DNA of 64,000 bases, from NCBI GenBank assembly GCA_017618275.1, contig JAFZUS010000096.1, positions 1 to 64,000 of the forward strand, given 5' to 3'. Position numbers and translations under genes: made by a program. The DNA comes from Prevotella sp. Its GTDB lineage: Bacteria; Bacteroidota; Bacteroidia; Bacteroidales; Bacteroidaceae. The number at the start of each line of letters is the position of its first letter. The first letter of the stretch is position 1. Below, piece by piece: positions 8,963 to 18,248 of the stretch. The notes beneath the pieces were generated by a model. That model was given only the letters and a program-made list of their open reading frames with translations. It searched no databases and was not told the origin of the DNA.

Positions 8963-9811
8963 TTACTCTACTTTTCCCAATGCTATGATGGCCGACATGC
9001 CAGGCTTGAGGTGAGGATGCGGCTTGATCGTGGCTTCCAAGTGTAACACGCCATTCTTTTCCACCACAGGACTGATGGCAGTGATGCACGCATAATGGCG
9101 GTCATCGGGAAAAGATACCGGAGCGAATGTGATGACGGTACCTTTCTCGAATCGCTGCAGTTCGTTTTCGAGGATATCGAAACAGACCTTCAGATGCTCG
9201 GTATCTACAATGCGGAACAATGTCTCGCCAGGAACAGCCGTCGCATAGAGAACGGCATCGAGTTGGGTCACCACACCCGAGATGGGAGCCTGGATGGTAC
9301 AGTAAGTCAACTCATGTTCTAACTGGCGGAGGGTGGCCTTGGCTGTGTTATAGCCACTGTTGATACGCGCCATCTCACGGATGTTCTCAGGTGCCTGGTC
9401 GAAGGCTCCGCGCTTATAGCCTTGCCCCATCAGGATGTTCTGATACTGGTATTCAGCGCGCTCCAATTCTGCACGGCCTTTCACGATTTTTCCCTCTGTG
9501 GCAGTCCTGTCGAGCCGGGCTACGACCTGACCTTTCTGTACGCGCTGTCCCATCTCCACACCCAACATGACAATCTGCTCGTTGATACGGCTGGTGACGG
9601 CCACCTCTGAGACTGACTCGATAGTGCCCTTGCTGAAAAAGTCGACAGGAACGGCATCTTTCTTAACAGACGTTACTGTGTCGGCAGGCTGTTCTGTAGC
9701 AGTGACAGTTTCTGCACCACCTATAGATTCTTTCTTCTGGCCGCTATGGCAGGCCGTCAGCACCAGGCTCGTTGCCACAGCCAGTAAATAGTGAAATGTC
9801 TTCGTTTTCAT
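8963..9811 (-). CDS. lipoprotein membrane-fusion (periplasmic adaptor) protein
   Basis: A 282-residue protein. The lipobox LTAC anchors it to a membrane. A barrel-sandwich half-motif (INEQIVMLGVEMGQRVQKGQ), a coiled coil (about 105-165), the second lipoyl half (CTIQAPISGVVTQ) and a beta-barrel (about 185-280) follow, giving the RND/HlyD adaptor order. It lies 3 nt after the TolC gene and in the same run as the NHLP-type ABC exporter, so the operon has two adaptors (this one and the gene at 15176). No RND pump is adjacent, so this adaptor may bridge the ABC exporter to TolC; that is inference. Confidence 0.85.
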   Translation of the reverse strand: MKTKTFHYLLAVATSLVLTACHSGQKKESIGGAETVTATEQPADTVTSVKKDAVPVDFFSKGTIESVSEVAVTSRINEQIVMLGVEMGQRVQKGQVVARLDRTATEGKIVKGRAELERAEYQYQNILMGQGYKRGAFDQAPENIREMARINSGYNTAKATLRQLEHELTYCTIQAPISGVVTQLDAVLYATAVPGETLFRIVDTEHLKVCFDILENELQRFEKGTVITFAPVSFPDDRHYACITAISPVVEKNGVLHLEATIKPHPHLKPGMSAIIALGKVE

Positions 9812-9814
9812 ATT

Positions 9815-11320
9815 CTAATCTCCAATTAGTGTCTGTAAATGATAATAGGTGGTCCAATACTTTTCAAGAGCCGACAAATACTGGTTGTAGGCCTCGTCGC
9901 GTCGGTTCTGTGCCAATGTGTAGGTATTGATGTCGCAGAGGCCATTGGCATAGTTCTCTGCGTTTAGTTCAAACACCTCGTCGGCCATGGCGACAGCCTG
10001 AGTGGTCTGTTCTAACAACTGACGGTAAAAATGGATGTTGTGCAGGGTTGTAGTTACATCTTCACTCAACTTACGCTCTGCCTCATCTAGCGCACTCTCC
10101 TCGCGCTCCACCCAAGCCTGGGCGGCAGCATGGCGGCTCTTGGCTGCGCCGTGGTCCATGAGCGGCACACTGAGCGTGACGGCCCCAAGGGCATAGAGCC
10201 GCTGGTCGCGATAGGCGCGGCCAAGGACAGGATCCACCTGCTGCATGCCCACATTGACATCGAGCGACACATTGACCCCTTTTTCCTTCTGGGCTTTCTG
10301 CTCCTGATGGCGCGACTCAGTAAGTTCGGCTATCTGGTGCTGGTAGGCGGGACTGTTGGCCATGGCCAAATCGATGGCCTCGGCGGCCGTCAGTGAGATG
10401 GTCTTAGGTTCTTGTGGAAACTGTAGGTGCAGGGTTGCCAGCCCTTCGCCATCGAGCCTCAAGTAGGATGCCAGTCGTATGCGTGCCTCCTCTTCAGCCG
10501 TACGGGCCATGGCTAGTGCATTGGCAGCGTTGACGCGCTGCAACTCCAGTGAGCGCAGTTCGGCCATCGTCACCATGAGGATAGCGGATTTCTCGCGGGC
10601 GATGGCATAGAGGGTGTCGGCAGTTTGCAGGTTGCGCCGATACATATCGACCTGCCCCTGTGCGCAGACCAATCGGAAGAAGCGGCGCGTCACCTCCTCG
10701 GCAATGCTGTTCATATCGTACTGGTGTTGCTGACGGGCAGCCTTCAACCTCTGGTCTTCAACGGCTTTCTCCCAGCGGTAGGGATTGTAGCCCAGAAGCG
10801 TCTGCCGATAGCCCATCAGGATAGGGGCTGCCACGAACTGTCTGGCTTCAGTCGATTGTGAGTTGAAATATTCGCTCCAGATAGCCTGTGTACCGATATA
10901 GGCCTCGCCACCCCAGTCGAGCATCTTCTGTGAGAGCGTGACACTGGCAGCAGCCGACAGGTTGTCGTAGTTGCGCAGATAGACATAGTCGCGCGACAGG
11001 TCGCTGAGAAGCCTGTAATAGTTCGGAGCCACGCGCAGGTTGAGTTGCGGTTTGCGTAGCGCCATGAACTCATCGTAGTGCAATGTATAGTAATTGTATT
11101 CCTGACGACTCTGGAAGGCCATGATTGTACTGTCCTGTGCCTGACGGATGGCCTGGTCAAGGGACAGAGCAGCGAGAGCCATCGTGCTTGCATGGATGGC
11201 CGAGTCGCGACGGAACTCGGCGAAGCCATGACTAAACGTTTCCTGCCCCCAATTGTTAAGGGGTAGCACGCTGAATAATATCCAGCCAATCAGGAAGCGT
11301 ATATTAATCCTATTCTTCAT
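9815..11320 (-). CDS. TolC-family outer-membrane channel protein
   Basis: A 501-residue protein with a signal sequence (about 1-25) and the repeated long-helix/beta organisation of TolC. Recognisable segments are SLDQAIRQAQDSTIMAFQSR near the start of the first repeat, SLTAAEAIDLAMANSPAYQHQ opening the second, and a C-terminal ALEKYWTTYYHLQTLIG. TolC trimers form the outer-membrane exit duct of type I and RND systems. It starts 6 nt after the stop of the NHLP ABC gene and ends 3 nt before the lipoprotein adaptor, so it is presumably the dedicated channel of this cassette. Confidence 0.85.
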   Translation of the reverse strand: MKNRINIRFLIGWILFSVLPLNNWGQETFSHGFAEFRRDSAIHASTMALAALSLDQAIRQAQDSTIMAFQSRQEYNYYTLHYDEFMALRKPQLNLRVAPNYYRLLSDLSRDYVYLRNYDNLSAAASVTLSQKMLDWGGEAYIGTQAIWSEYFNSQSTEARQFVAAPILMGYRQTLLGYNPYRWEKAVEDQRLKAARQQHQYDMNSIAEEVTRRFFRLVCAQGQVDMYRRNLQTADTLYAIAREKSAILMVTMAELRSLELQRVNAANALAMARTAEEEARIRLASYLRLDGEGLATLHLQFPQEPKTISLTAAEAIDLAMANSPAYQHQIAELTESRHQEQKAQKEKGVNVSLDVNVGMQQVDPVLGRAYRDQRLYALGAVTLSVPLMDHGAAKSRHAAAQAWVEREESALDEAERKLSEDVTTTLHNIHFYRQLLEQTTQAVAMADEVFELNAENYANGLCDINTYTLAQNRRDEAYNQYLSALEKYWTTYYHLQTLIGD

Positions 11321-11326
11321 ATTCTT

Positions 11327-13420
11327 CTAATTATTCACATCCGGAAAATAGCCCTGCGTCTTGAGTTGCTCAAAGTTGCCATCGGCTGCTACGCGGCCCT
11401 CTTTCAACACAATGATGCGGTTGCACTTCCGGATGGTACTCAAGCGGTGGGCAATGACAATACGCGTACACTGCAACTTGGCCAGGTTCTCTATGACAAT
11501 GTGCTGACTGATGTTGTCGAGTGCCGATGTGGCCTCGTCGAGGAAGAGTACTTTGGGCTTTCTGACCAACGCACGTGCAATAAGTATGCGCTGCCGCTGC
11601 CCGCCCGACACGCCTTTGCCATCGACCGTGATGGGTGTGTCCATGCCTAAGGGGAACTGTCGGATGTCCTCGTCGAGTGCCGCCATGCGTGCGGCCTCCC
11701 AGGCATCCTCGTCGGTCAGCAGCGGATCGTTGAAGACGATGTTGTCGCGGATGGTGCCCTCAACTAGTTGGCCGTCCTGCATGCAGATGCCGATGCAGTA
11801 CTGGCGCAGGCTGCGCAGATTGACGTCTGCGAGATCATACTGGTCGTAGAAGATAGAACCACCCTGTGCATGCTCCAAGCCGAGCATCAGTCGCATCAGT
11901 GTGCTCTTGCCGCAGCCCGAACTGCCGACAAGGGCCACGTAGTCGCCGCTGTTGATCTTTAGGTTCAATCCGTCGAAGAGCAACGGCATGTCATCGGCAT
12001 AGCGGAACTTCAAGCCACGTATTTCCAAATTACCTGATATGTCCTTGACCACTTGGGTATCCTCCTTCATTTCCAACTTGGCCGTCAAGAGTGGACGACA
12101 GAGTCGCAACTCGGGCAGCAGGCGTGCCACCAGCCTTGTGATGGTCTGCATTTGCAGGATGGCACTGCATACCAAGCCCAGAACAGTGCAATAGGCGATA
12201 TAGTCGGAGAGTGTCAGCCCATAATACCAGGCTGCCCACATCGTCACAATCATGGGTAGGAACTTTAGGCAATAACTGATGGCAGTCACATAGAAACTGG
12301 CTAACGGCTGTCGGCTGCTATACATCTCTGACGGAGCGTATGCCTTTGCCCACTGGTGAAAAGCACGGAACTCTGCACCGCTGGTCTTAATTTTCTGAAT
12401 GCCGGAGAACAATGCGAAAAGCGTACCGATGAGATGTGAACTGCTGTCGTTCACGCTAATCTGTAATCTGCGAGTATAGTAGTTCTCCAGTATAATGACC
12501 ACTATCTGCAGCGCGATGACACTGACGCCAGTATAGAGCAGCGTGCCGCCATAGATGAAGAACTGTACGAACATGATGATTGAGAACAGGAAGGTCAGCA
12601 GCGTCGACAGGAAACTGGCAGTCAGACGCGAACTGACACGCGATAGCGACAGCAGGCGGTTGGAGAGGTCGCCCGGCGTAATCTTCTTGACAAAAGTGGC
12701 TGGCAATAGCAGCAGACGCGACATGAGCACCGTCTGCAGCGTGTATTCCACTTTGTCCTTGATACGTACCACCACCAGGTTGCGGGCTATCTGTACCATC
12801 GTCAGACCGACACCCGCACTAATGAGCAGCGTCGCTATGGGAACAATCTGGGCGGAATCGCCAGAGGGAATGACTTCCGAGAAGATTAACTTTGTCACAT
12901 AGGGCGTGAACATCGTCAGCAGGATGACAGCAACACAGGCAATCAGGGCGTAGATGAAATCATACTTGCAAAGACTGTACATCGCATAGCGCATGAGTGC
13001 CTTGACAGTCAGTTTATCCTCTGTGAGTGGCAGACAGACTATGATTGCTTCCTTCTTAAGCAGGTCGGCACTTTTACTCGCCGACATTTGCTTGCCAGTC
13101 TTTGGGTGGGTGAAAGTATAGTCCGTGAAGCCGGGCGCAAGTATGACAGGAGTATTGTCGTCAGCCAGGAACCCAAGGATATAGCCCGTACAGCGAGCCC
13201 ACCATCCGTCGGAAAGTTCTATATCGCGGAAGAAGATGTTATACTGCTCCAGCAACGTCTCAATCTGCTCGAAGTCCGAGGGTGTTTCCTGAGCCGACAG
13301 CATCTGCTTCCACAACTTTCTGTCTAACAGAGAGCGCAGGAGGTCCATCGTCTGGCTCATCGCCTTACGGTCGCCGTCCATGCGCTGGGCTAACTGCTGG
13401 AGTAATATGCTCGTTTTCAT
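11327..13420 (-). CDS. NHLP-type export ABC transporter permease/ATPase
   Basis: A 697-residue protein. The N-terminal 140 residues have the pattern GWWARCTGYILGFLADDNTP...DYTFTHPKTGKQ. This resembles the N-terminal region of the NHLP/NHLM bacteriocin-export permease/ATPase family rather than a C39 peptidase. Six transmembrane helices (about 155-440) are followed by an ATPase domain with Walker A GSSGCGKST, signature VSGGQRQRI and Walker B VLFLDEATSALD. In the family, such proteins pair with a peptidase/permease/ATPase and an HlyD-like protein to export leader-peptide-guided substrates. All three partners are adjacent here, but no substrate peptide gene is seen. It starts 4 nt after the stop of the upstream ABC gene. 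Confidence 0.8.
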   Translation of the reverse strand: MKTSILLQQLAQRMDGDRKAMSQTMDLLRSLLDRKLWKQMLSAQETPSDFEQIETLLEQYNIFFRDIELSDGWWARCTGYILGFLADDNTPVILAPGFTDYTFTHPKTGKQMSASKSADLLKKEAIIVCLPLTEDKLTVKALMRYAMYSLCKYDFIYALIACVAVILLTMFTPYVTKLIFSEVIPSGDSAQIVPIATLLISAGVGLTMVQIARNLVVVRIKDKVEYTLQTVLMSRLLLLPATFVKKITPGDLSNRLLSLSRVSSRLTASFLSTLLTFLFSIIMFVQFFIYGGTLLYTGVSVIALQIVVIILENYYTRRLQISVNDSSSHLIGTLFALFSGIQKIKTSGAEFRAFHQWAKAYAPSEMYSSRQPLASFYVTAISYCLKFLPMIVTMWAAWYYGLTLSDYIAYCTVLGLVCSAILQMQTITRLVARLLPELRLCRPLLTAKLEMKEDTQVVKDISGNLEIRGLKFRYADDMPLLFDGLNLKINSGDYVALVGSSGCGKSTLMRLMLGLEHAQGGSIFYDQYDLADVNLRSLRQYCIGICMQDGQLVEGTIRDNIVFNDPLLTDEDAWEAARMAALDEDIRQFPLGMDTPITVDGKGVSGGQRQRILIARALVRKPKVLFLDEATSALDNISQHIVIENLAKLQCTRIVIAHRLSTIRKCNRIIVLKEGRVAADGNFEQLKTQGYFPDVNN

Positions 13421-13424
13421 GGCA

Positions 13425-15176
13425 TCAGGCGTATTTTAAGAGGTTGCGATACAGACCGTCAGTCTGGCCCAGTTCGTCATGGGTGCCGTGCTGGGTAATG
13501 CGTCCGTGTTCAATCACATAAATCTGGTCGCACTTGGCAATGGTATCCAACCGATGGGCTATGGTAATGAATGTGATGCCCATGCCATAGATATGGCTCA
13601 TCACCTTGGATTCTGTCTCAGGATCTAGTGCCGACGTGCCTTCGTCCATCAGCAGGATGGTGGGTTCCTTGGCCAGTGCGGTGGCTATCTCGATGCGCTG
13701 TCGCTGTCCGCCGCTGAAGTTCTTGCCGCGTTCAGCCACCTCACCTTGATAAGCCCTTGGGCGCTCCATGATTTCCTGGTGGATCTGCGCATCGCTGCAG
13801 GCCAGCACCATGGCGAAGTCTTCAATCGAATCATCCCACATCTTGACGTTGTCTTCAATAGTGCCCTCGAAGAGCGTTACATCTTGGTTGACCACTGAGA
13901 CCGAATTGACAAAAGTCATGCGGTCGATGGCCTTACGGGGCTTGCCGTCGAAGAGCACCTCACCCTCCCAAGGTTCGTAAAGGCCGGAGACCAGACTTAG
14001 TATCGTGCTCTTGCCACAGCCCGAGGGGCCTACCAGGGCTATACGCTCGCCAGCCTTGATCTTCAGCGAGAAATGGCTCAGAATGGGTGGCTGGCTGCGA
14101 TCGTAGCCGAAGGTGACGTCACGCAGTTCTATCTCGCCTGCCAGTTTGGCCACGTCGGGCAGTTCGTCGTCTTTAGGCAGTTGCAGATCGAGGGCTTCAT
14201 GGCCACAGTCGGTCACATCCTTGATGCGCTGGATCGATGAACTAAGCCTCAACAGCGTCTGCGTGCTGTCAATCATCCTGTTGACGTGGAAAATGCTTTC
14301 ATTGACTAGTCCCTGTGAGGCGAGGATCATACCTGGCGTCATCTCGCCTTGCAAGATAAACCACGTACCCAGGCATAAAATGGCAGCATTGGTAAGTTGC
14401 AGTACCACCACAGGCAGTGCGCTAAGATAGACGGTGTTGGTGGTTGTCTTCACACGGGCATTCATGGCCTGTGCATAACTCCTCTCCCACTGTGCAAAGA
14501 AGTAGCGCTCACCGCCGAGGGACTTGATGGTTTCCAGATTGCTCATACCCGTCATCGTCACATTCTGCAGCCGCGCCTCCGTCACCTCCAGGTTCATGGC
14601 GATTTTCTTCTGCATCTTTGCAGTAGAACGCATCACATAGACGAGCAGCAGGATGGAGAAGATTTGCAACAAGCCCAGTTTCCAATTGAAGAGCATCACA
14701 ATGAAGCAACAGGCAATAGGCAGAATAAGGAAACTGATGGAAGGTAAGGCGTAATCCATCATTCTGATAGTTTTTGCAATGGTAGAATAGCGGGCCACCA
14801 GTTCGCCGGGACTGAACTGACTGAGCCGCGTCATCGGTAGCCGCAGCACCGTCCACAGAAAATTCGACGAGGTGGTGATAGTGAGTTTTGCCTGACTCTT
14901 ACGCCGTAATATGGACATCGACACCCATACAGCCAGTTCAAGCACGAACAGCAGGATATAGATCGTCAGCAGCGGGGAAAACCATTCGGGGTTCTTCTGA
15001 GTGATGATGTTGTCAGTATATACATGCTGGAACAACGGTGGAAAGATGTTGGCTACGGAGTCGATGATAGCAAGCACAATGCCATTGAAGGCAAACAGGA
15101 TGTTGCCCTTCAGAAAATACCTGAATGCCGACAGGACAGACAGTTTGGATTTATTGGCCTGCGGTTTCCCTTTCAT
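13425..15176 (-). CDS. NHLP-type ABC exporter lacking the C39 peptidase domain
   Basis: About 583 residues. There is a short N-terminal tail, six transmembrane helices (about 25-310) and an ATPase with Walker A GPSGCGKST, signature FSGGQRQRI and Walker B ILLMDEGTSALD. Its position between the HlyD-like and second ABC proteins matches the NHLP peptidase/permease/ATPase, normally about 700 residues. The N-terminal Cys protease of about 130 residues is absent: no catalytic Cys/His motif precedes the first helix. Any leader removal would need another protease. GTG 15179 would overlap the preceding gene by 4 nt; ATG 15176 gives a TGATG overlap and is preferred. ATPase activity looks intact. Confidence 0.8.
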   Translation of the reverse strand: MKGKPQANKSKLSVLSAFRYFLKGNILFAFNGIVLAIIDSVANIFPPLFQHVYTDNIITQKNPEWFSPLLTIYILLFVLELAVWVSMSILRRKSQAKLTITTSSNFLWTVLRLPMTRLSQFSPGELVARYSTIAKTIRMMDYALPSISFLILPIACCFIVMLFNWKLGLLQIFSILLLVYVMRSTAKMQKKIAMNLEVTEARLQNVTMTGMSNLETIKSLGGERYFFAQWERSYAQAMNARVKTTTNTVYLSALPVVVLQLTNAAILCLGTWFILQGEMTPGMILASQGLVNESIFHVNRMIDSTQTLLRLSSSIQRIKDVTDCGHEALDLQLPKDDELPDVAKLAGEIELRDVTFGYDRSQPPILSHFSLKIKAGERIALVGPSGCGKSTILSLVSGLYEPWEGEVLFDGKPRKAIDRMTFVNSVSVVNQDVTLFEGTIEDNVKMWDDSIEDFAMVLACSDAQIHQEIMERPRAYQGEVAERGKNFSGGQRQRIEIATALAKEPTILLMDEGTSALDPETESKVMSHIYGMGITFITIAHRLDTIAKCDQIYVIEHGRITQHGTHDELGQTDGLYRNLLKYA

Positions 15177-16012
15177 CACTCAAATTTTTGCTGGAGATTA
15201 CGGAAGCGCGAGCGCGATGCATCGAACAGATACTGGAACATGCTGCGACTGCGGGTCTCAACGAGCACCGAGCAGTAGGTACCAAATTCCATGCTCACAT
15301 TATCTGGCACGCCGAACGACCAGTCATAGCAAGTGGGGTCGGCAGAATCTCGCTGCAGATCGATCAGCACCTCATAGACCACATTGTCCTGTTCCAACAA
15401 CTGCTTGGCCAGGACATCTGATTTCAGTATCTGGCGCACCTTGGCAGCATTGGCCGGATAGCGTACGACCTGACGGATGCGGCCACGGACATAGCCTATC
15501 TCGTCGCGCTTCTCGTCGGCGGGCCATACCTGAGCCTCCATACCTACGCGCAGGTCACGCTGTGCCTCGTTGTTGGCGTAGGCGAGGAGCAGGGTTTGCT
15601 GCGACAATCCGCCGGAGGCATAATCGCCCACCACGCTCACGATAGGTTCAAAGGCCTCAAACGGCTCATTGTCGGTCTTCGTACTGACCACAACACCTCT
15701 CACTGTACTCGTCAGGAAACTATGACTGTCGCCGACGGATACCAGTGCCACTGTCTGTCCCACTCTCACACTGTCGCCATCACGCACCATCATCGAGCGC
15801 ACGATACCCTTGTTAGGCAGCATGACGTCGGCAGTACCTTGTGCTGGGAACACCACGCCTGAAAAATAGGCTTTGTCGCTCACACTGCCGAGCACGCCCC
15901 ATACAATGAATGCAGCCAACAGCACTATTGCAGCCGTTGCCAGCAGATAGGTGGGAACATAAGTCACACGCAGATGGTCGCTAATCTGTTCCGGCGAACG
16001 TAAAGTATCCAT
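15176..16012 (-). CDS. NHLP-system HlyD-like secretion protein
   Basis: A 278-residue protein. The N-terminus LRSPEQISDHLRVTYVPTYL followed by one transmembrane helix (about 22-45) is the pattern I associate with the NHLP bacteriocin-system secretion protein. A lipoyl-like half (VMLPNKGIVRSMMVRDGDSV) and a beta-barrel with VGMEAQVWPADEK follow. It is short, with little coiled coil compared with classical HlyD. It is expected to sit in the inner membrane beside the two ABC proteins. Its stop overlaps the ABC gene start (TGATG). The bile-acid-type symporter gene lies 34 nt upstream. Confidence 0.75.
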   Translation of the reverse strand: MDTLRSPEQISDHLRVTYVPTYLLATAAIVLLAAFIVWGVLGSVSDKAYFSGVVFPAQGTADVMLPNKGIVRSMMVRDGDSVRVGQTVALVSVGDSHSFLTSTVRGVVVSTKTDNEPFEAFEPIVSVVGDYASGGLSQQTLLLAYANNEAQRDLRVGMEAQVWPADEKRDEIGYVRGRIRQVVRYPANAAKVRQILKSDVLAKQLLEQDNVVYEVLIDLQRDSADPTCYDWSFGVPDNVSMEFGTYCSVLVETRSRSMFQYLFDASRSRFRNLQQKFE

Positions 16013-16046
16013 ATTCGTTTATTTTGTCTGATTTGTTCAAGTCTTA

Positions 16047-16964
16047 TTACCTTGTGTAAAGCCGGGCGACCAACGCACCGCTGATGTTGTGCCACACGCT
16101 GAAAATGGCACCGGGGATGGTGGCCAGGGGATAGGCAGCGAAGTGGAGCGTGGCCAGCGACGAAGCGAGGCCCGAGTTCTGCATGCCTACCTCGATGCTG
16201 ACAGCCCGCTTCTTCGGCTCGGAAAGCCCTAACAGTCGGCCGATCAGATAGCCGAGGCTTAAACCACAGATATTGTGGAGCATGACCACAATGACGATAA
16301 CCAGACCGCCAGCCATCAACTTATGGGCATTGGCACCGATGACGATAGCCACAATCATTGCGATGGCAAGCGAGGAGATGGCGGGCAGGTAGGCCGTCAT
16401 GCGTTCTGTGAACTTCGGCCAAAGGCCCTTGAAGACGAGTCCCGCCACGATGGGCAGGATGACCACCCAGAGGATGCTCAACAGCATACCCGCCACATCC
16501 ACATCAACGCTCTTCCCTGCCAAGGCCCAGGTCAGCAAGGGCGTCAGCAGCGGAGCCAGCAAGGTGGAAACGCCAGTCATGCCTACCGACAATGCCAGGT
16601 CGCCTTTCGCCAGATAAGTGATGACATTCGAGGCCGTGCCGCCAGGGCAACAGCCCACCAGCACCACACCAATGGCCAGTGCCTCATCGAGGTGGAAGGC
16701 TTTTGCCAATCCCCACGCCAGCAACGGCATGATGGTGAACTGCGCCAGACAGCCGACGATAACATCCTTCGGACGACTGAACACGATTTTGAAATCCCTG
16801 AGGTTCAGCGTCAGTCCCATGCCGAACATGATGACACCCAGCAGCGGATTGATGACCGTCGTAGGAATCTGTTGCAGCACACTGGGGAACGCCAGTGCCA
16901 GCAAGGCAGCCGCCAGCACCAGTACGCCCATGTATTCCGATATGTAGTGACAGAAGATCTTCAT
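16047..16964 (-). CDS. bile acid:sodium symporter family (BASS) transporter
   Basis: A 305-residue, almost entirely hydrophobic protein with about ten helices. Family motifs are VIMFGMGLTL, VGCCPGGTASNVITYLAKGD and SIEVGMQNSGLASSLA (the crossover and Na+-binding segments). The family moves bile salts, pantoate, pyruvate and other organic anions with Na+, so the substrate is unassigned. It is the first gene of the long minus-strand run, with a promoter element at 17001-17008 and 34 nt to the NHLP secretion gene. Functional linkage with the exporter is not obvious. Confidence 0.85.
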   Translation of the reverse strand: MKIFCHYISEYMGVLVLAAALLALAFPSVLQQIPTTVINPLLGVIMFGMGLTLNLRDFKIVFSRPKDVIVGCLAQFTIMPLLAWGLAKAFHLDEALAIGVVLVGCCPGGTASNVITYLAKGDLALSVGMTGVSTLLAPLLTPLLTWALAGKSVDVDVAGMLLSILWVVILPIVAGLVFKGLWPKFTERMTAYLPAISSLAIAMIVAIVIGANAHKLMAGGLVIVIVVMLHNICGLSLGYLIGRLLGLSEPKKRAVSIEVGMQNSGLASSLATLHFAAYPLATIPGAIFSVWHNISGALVARLYTR

Positions 16965-17000
16965 TGTCGTCTTGTTTTAAGTTTCCTACATATACGGGTA

Positions 17001-17008
17001 CAAAGATA
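17001..17008 (-). promoter_or_regulatory. candidate -7 element upstream of the symporter/exporter run
   Basis: Minus-strand TATCTTTG matches TAnnTTTG and lies about 37 nt before the ATG at 16964. I see no convincing -33 TTTG at the right distance, so confidence is moderate. Confidence 0.45.
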
Positions 17009-17078
17009 CGAAAGTTTTTGGAATTATTATGTAATTCACCCCATCTTTTTATATTATTTTCAAACTCCTTGTAGATAT

Positions 17079-17133
17079 CCAATAGAAAAACCGCACAGGG
17101 GGACAGGAACCCTGTGCGCGGGAACCCTGTGCG
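17079..17133. repeat. palindromic GC-rich element with direct repeat
   Basis: ATCCAATAGAAAAAC is followed by CGCACAGGG (17092-17100), a 9-nt loop, and CCCTGTGCG (17110-17118), which is a perfect 9-bp stem. The unit GGAACCCTGTGCGCG is then repeated, so CCCTGTGCG recurs at 17125-17133 and could form an alternative hairpin. It sits in the 241-nt gap downstream of the DUF3089 gene and could end its transcript. The same lead-in CCAATAGAAAAAC precedes the large palindrome at 18538, which suggests a repeat family. Confidence 0.65.
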
Positions 17134-17205
17134 CGCAGCATTTAACATTCGTTCGCACCGAAATTTCTGCAAAATTTAGTATAATAATTCAATTATCCAA
17201 ATTTT

Positions 17206-18207
17206 CTAAGACTTTTTTCTTTTACCGTCATTTTTGTTTATCCATTTGATCATTCTACTGGCTCTTAAGACCATATTTTCGCGAAGTTGGTCACGATAGA
17301 GCCATATCTCTCGGGTGTGATAGTTTCCTTCCACACCCAACAGCGGCAACATATAATCCTTAGCAGTGTAGCCGTCCACGATAAGTAGCCCAGATGCTGT
17401 ATCAAGATGGACGGTCATCGTATCCTTCGTTTGTTCCGATACAGGCAGCAACGGCGACGGTTCTGTAATCAGGATGGCGTGGGTGCTGTCCGTTCTCCAG
17501 TTGACGGGATTGATGGCTATGCTGCTATTGGTCCAGCCTGGCATGGCACAGCCCTTGTCACGAACAGAATTGTAGCAGATGGTGACGCCCGTGTCATCAG
17601 CACGCTTGGCCGCTACAATATGCGGATTATCGTCTGTAATCGTGATACCAATGGCATAGGCTGCAATCATCCGCTGGAAAGTGTTGTCGTCCATTTCCTT
17701 CAACAGTTTCAACATGATGTGTGCACCCTGACTGAATCCTGCCAAGACGAATGGCCGCCCGCCGTTCTTGTGTTCCAGATAATACTGAAAAGCCCGCCGT
17801 ACATCGTCCAGTGCCAAAGGCATCCTGGCTGATGCCAGACTATCGCTTTCGAAACTTTGCAGAGAGCACTGTCTGTAGTAAGGCGAGAAGAAGTTCAACT
17901 GTCCGCTAACCAGCGTGTCCACGCCAAGCATCTCGCCATAAAGGGGAGCACGAAGGCTGTCACTATAAGTATCGGCATAATGGCATATTTTGCCATTAGG
18001 CAGCGAATAGTCACCTGTTTCGGTGGAGATAATGTAAAATACGTCGGCTGCAGCCTGACGGTTGGTGATATACCACTGGGTAGAATCTTGATAGTCAGGT
18101 GCAATGGGAACATCAACAGTTTCCTTTGTATTTGAAAGGCAGGATACCATCGTCATGCCGCAGATTACAAGGATGGCGGCAAGCATCAACTGAAATTTCT
18201 TTCTCAT
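17206..18207 (-). CDS. DUF3089 alpha/beta-hydrolase-like lipoprotein
   Basis: A 333-residue protein. A signal peptide with lipobox MVSC (Cys23) is followed by a hydrolase-like domain. The nucleophile elbow is GFSQGA (Ser159), preceded by DVRRAFQYYLEHKNGGRPFVLA, as in DUF3089, a family of lipase-like proteins of unknown substrate. VFYI and the SPYYRQ segment are also typical. The acid and His partners cannot be assigned by eye. It appears monocistronic, since both flanks carry palindromic repeats. I would expect it to face the periplasm or the cell surface. Confidence 0.75.
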   Translation of the reverse strand: MRKKFQLMLAAILVICGMTMVSCLSNTKETVDVPIAPDYQDSTQWYITNRQAAADVFYIISTETGDYSLPNGKICHYADTYSDSLRAPLYGEMLGVDTLVSGQLNFFSPYYRQCSLQSFESDSLASARMPLALDDVRRAFQYYLEHKNGGRPFVLAGFSQGAHIMLKLLKEMDDNTFQRMIAAYAIGITITDDNPHIVAAKRADDTGVTICYNSVRDKGCAMPGWTNSSIAINPVNWRTDSTHAILITEPSPLLPVSEQTKDTMTVHLDTASGLLIVDGYTAKDYMLPLLGVEGNYHTREIWLYRDQLRENMVLRASRMIKWINKNDGKRKKS

Positions 18208-18248
18208 ATTCGTTAAATGTTATAATGATACGATATTAAGATCCTCTA

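Noticed and set aside
17141..17205. Searched for an export-substrate peptide gene near the NHLP cassette
   Set aside because: No frame with a leader-like start or double-Gly motif was seen in this gap or in the short spacers of the operon.
16275..17249. Open frame of 324 codons on the plus strand
   Set aside because: Antisense to the BASS transporter; Gln/His-rich shadow.
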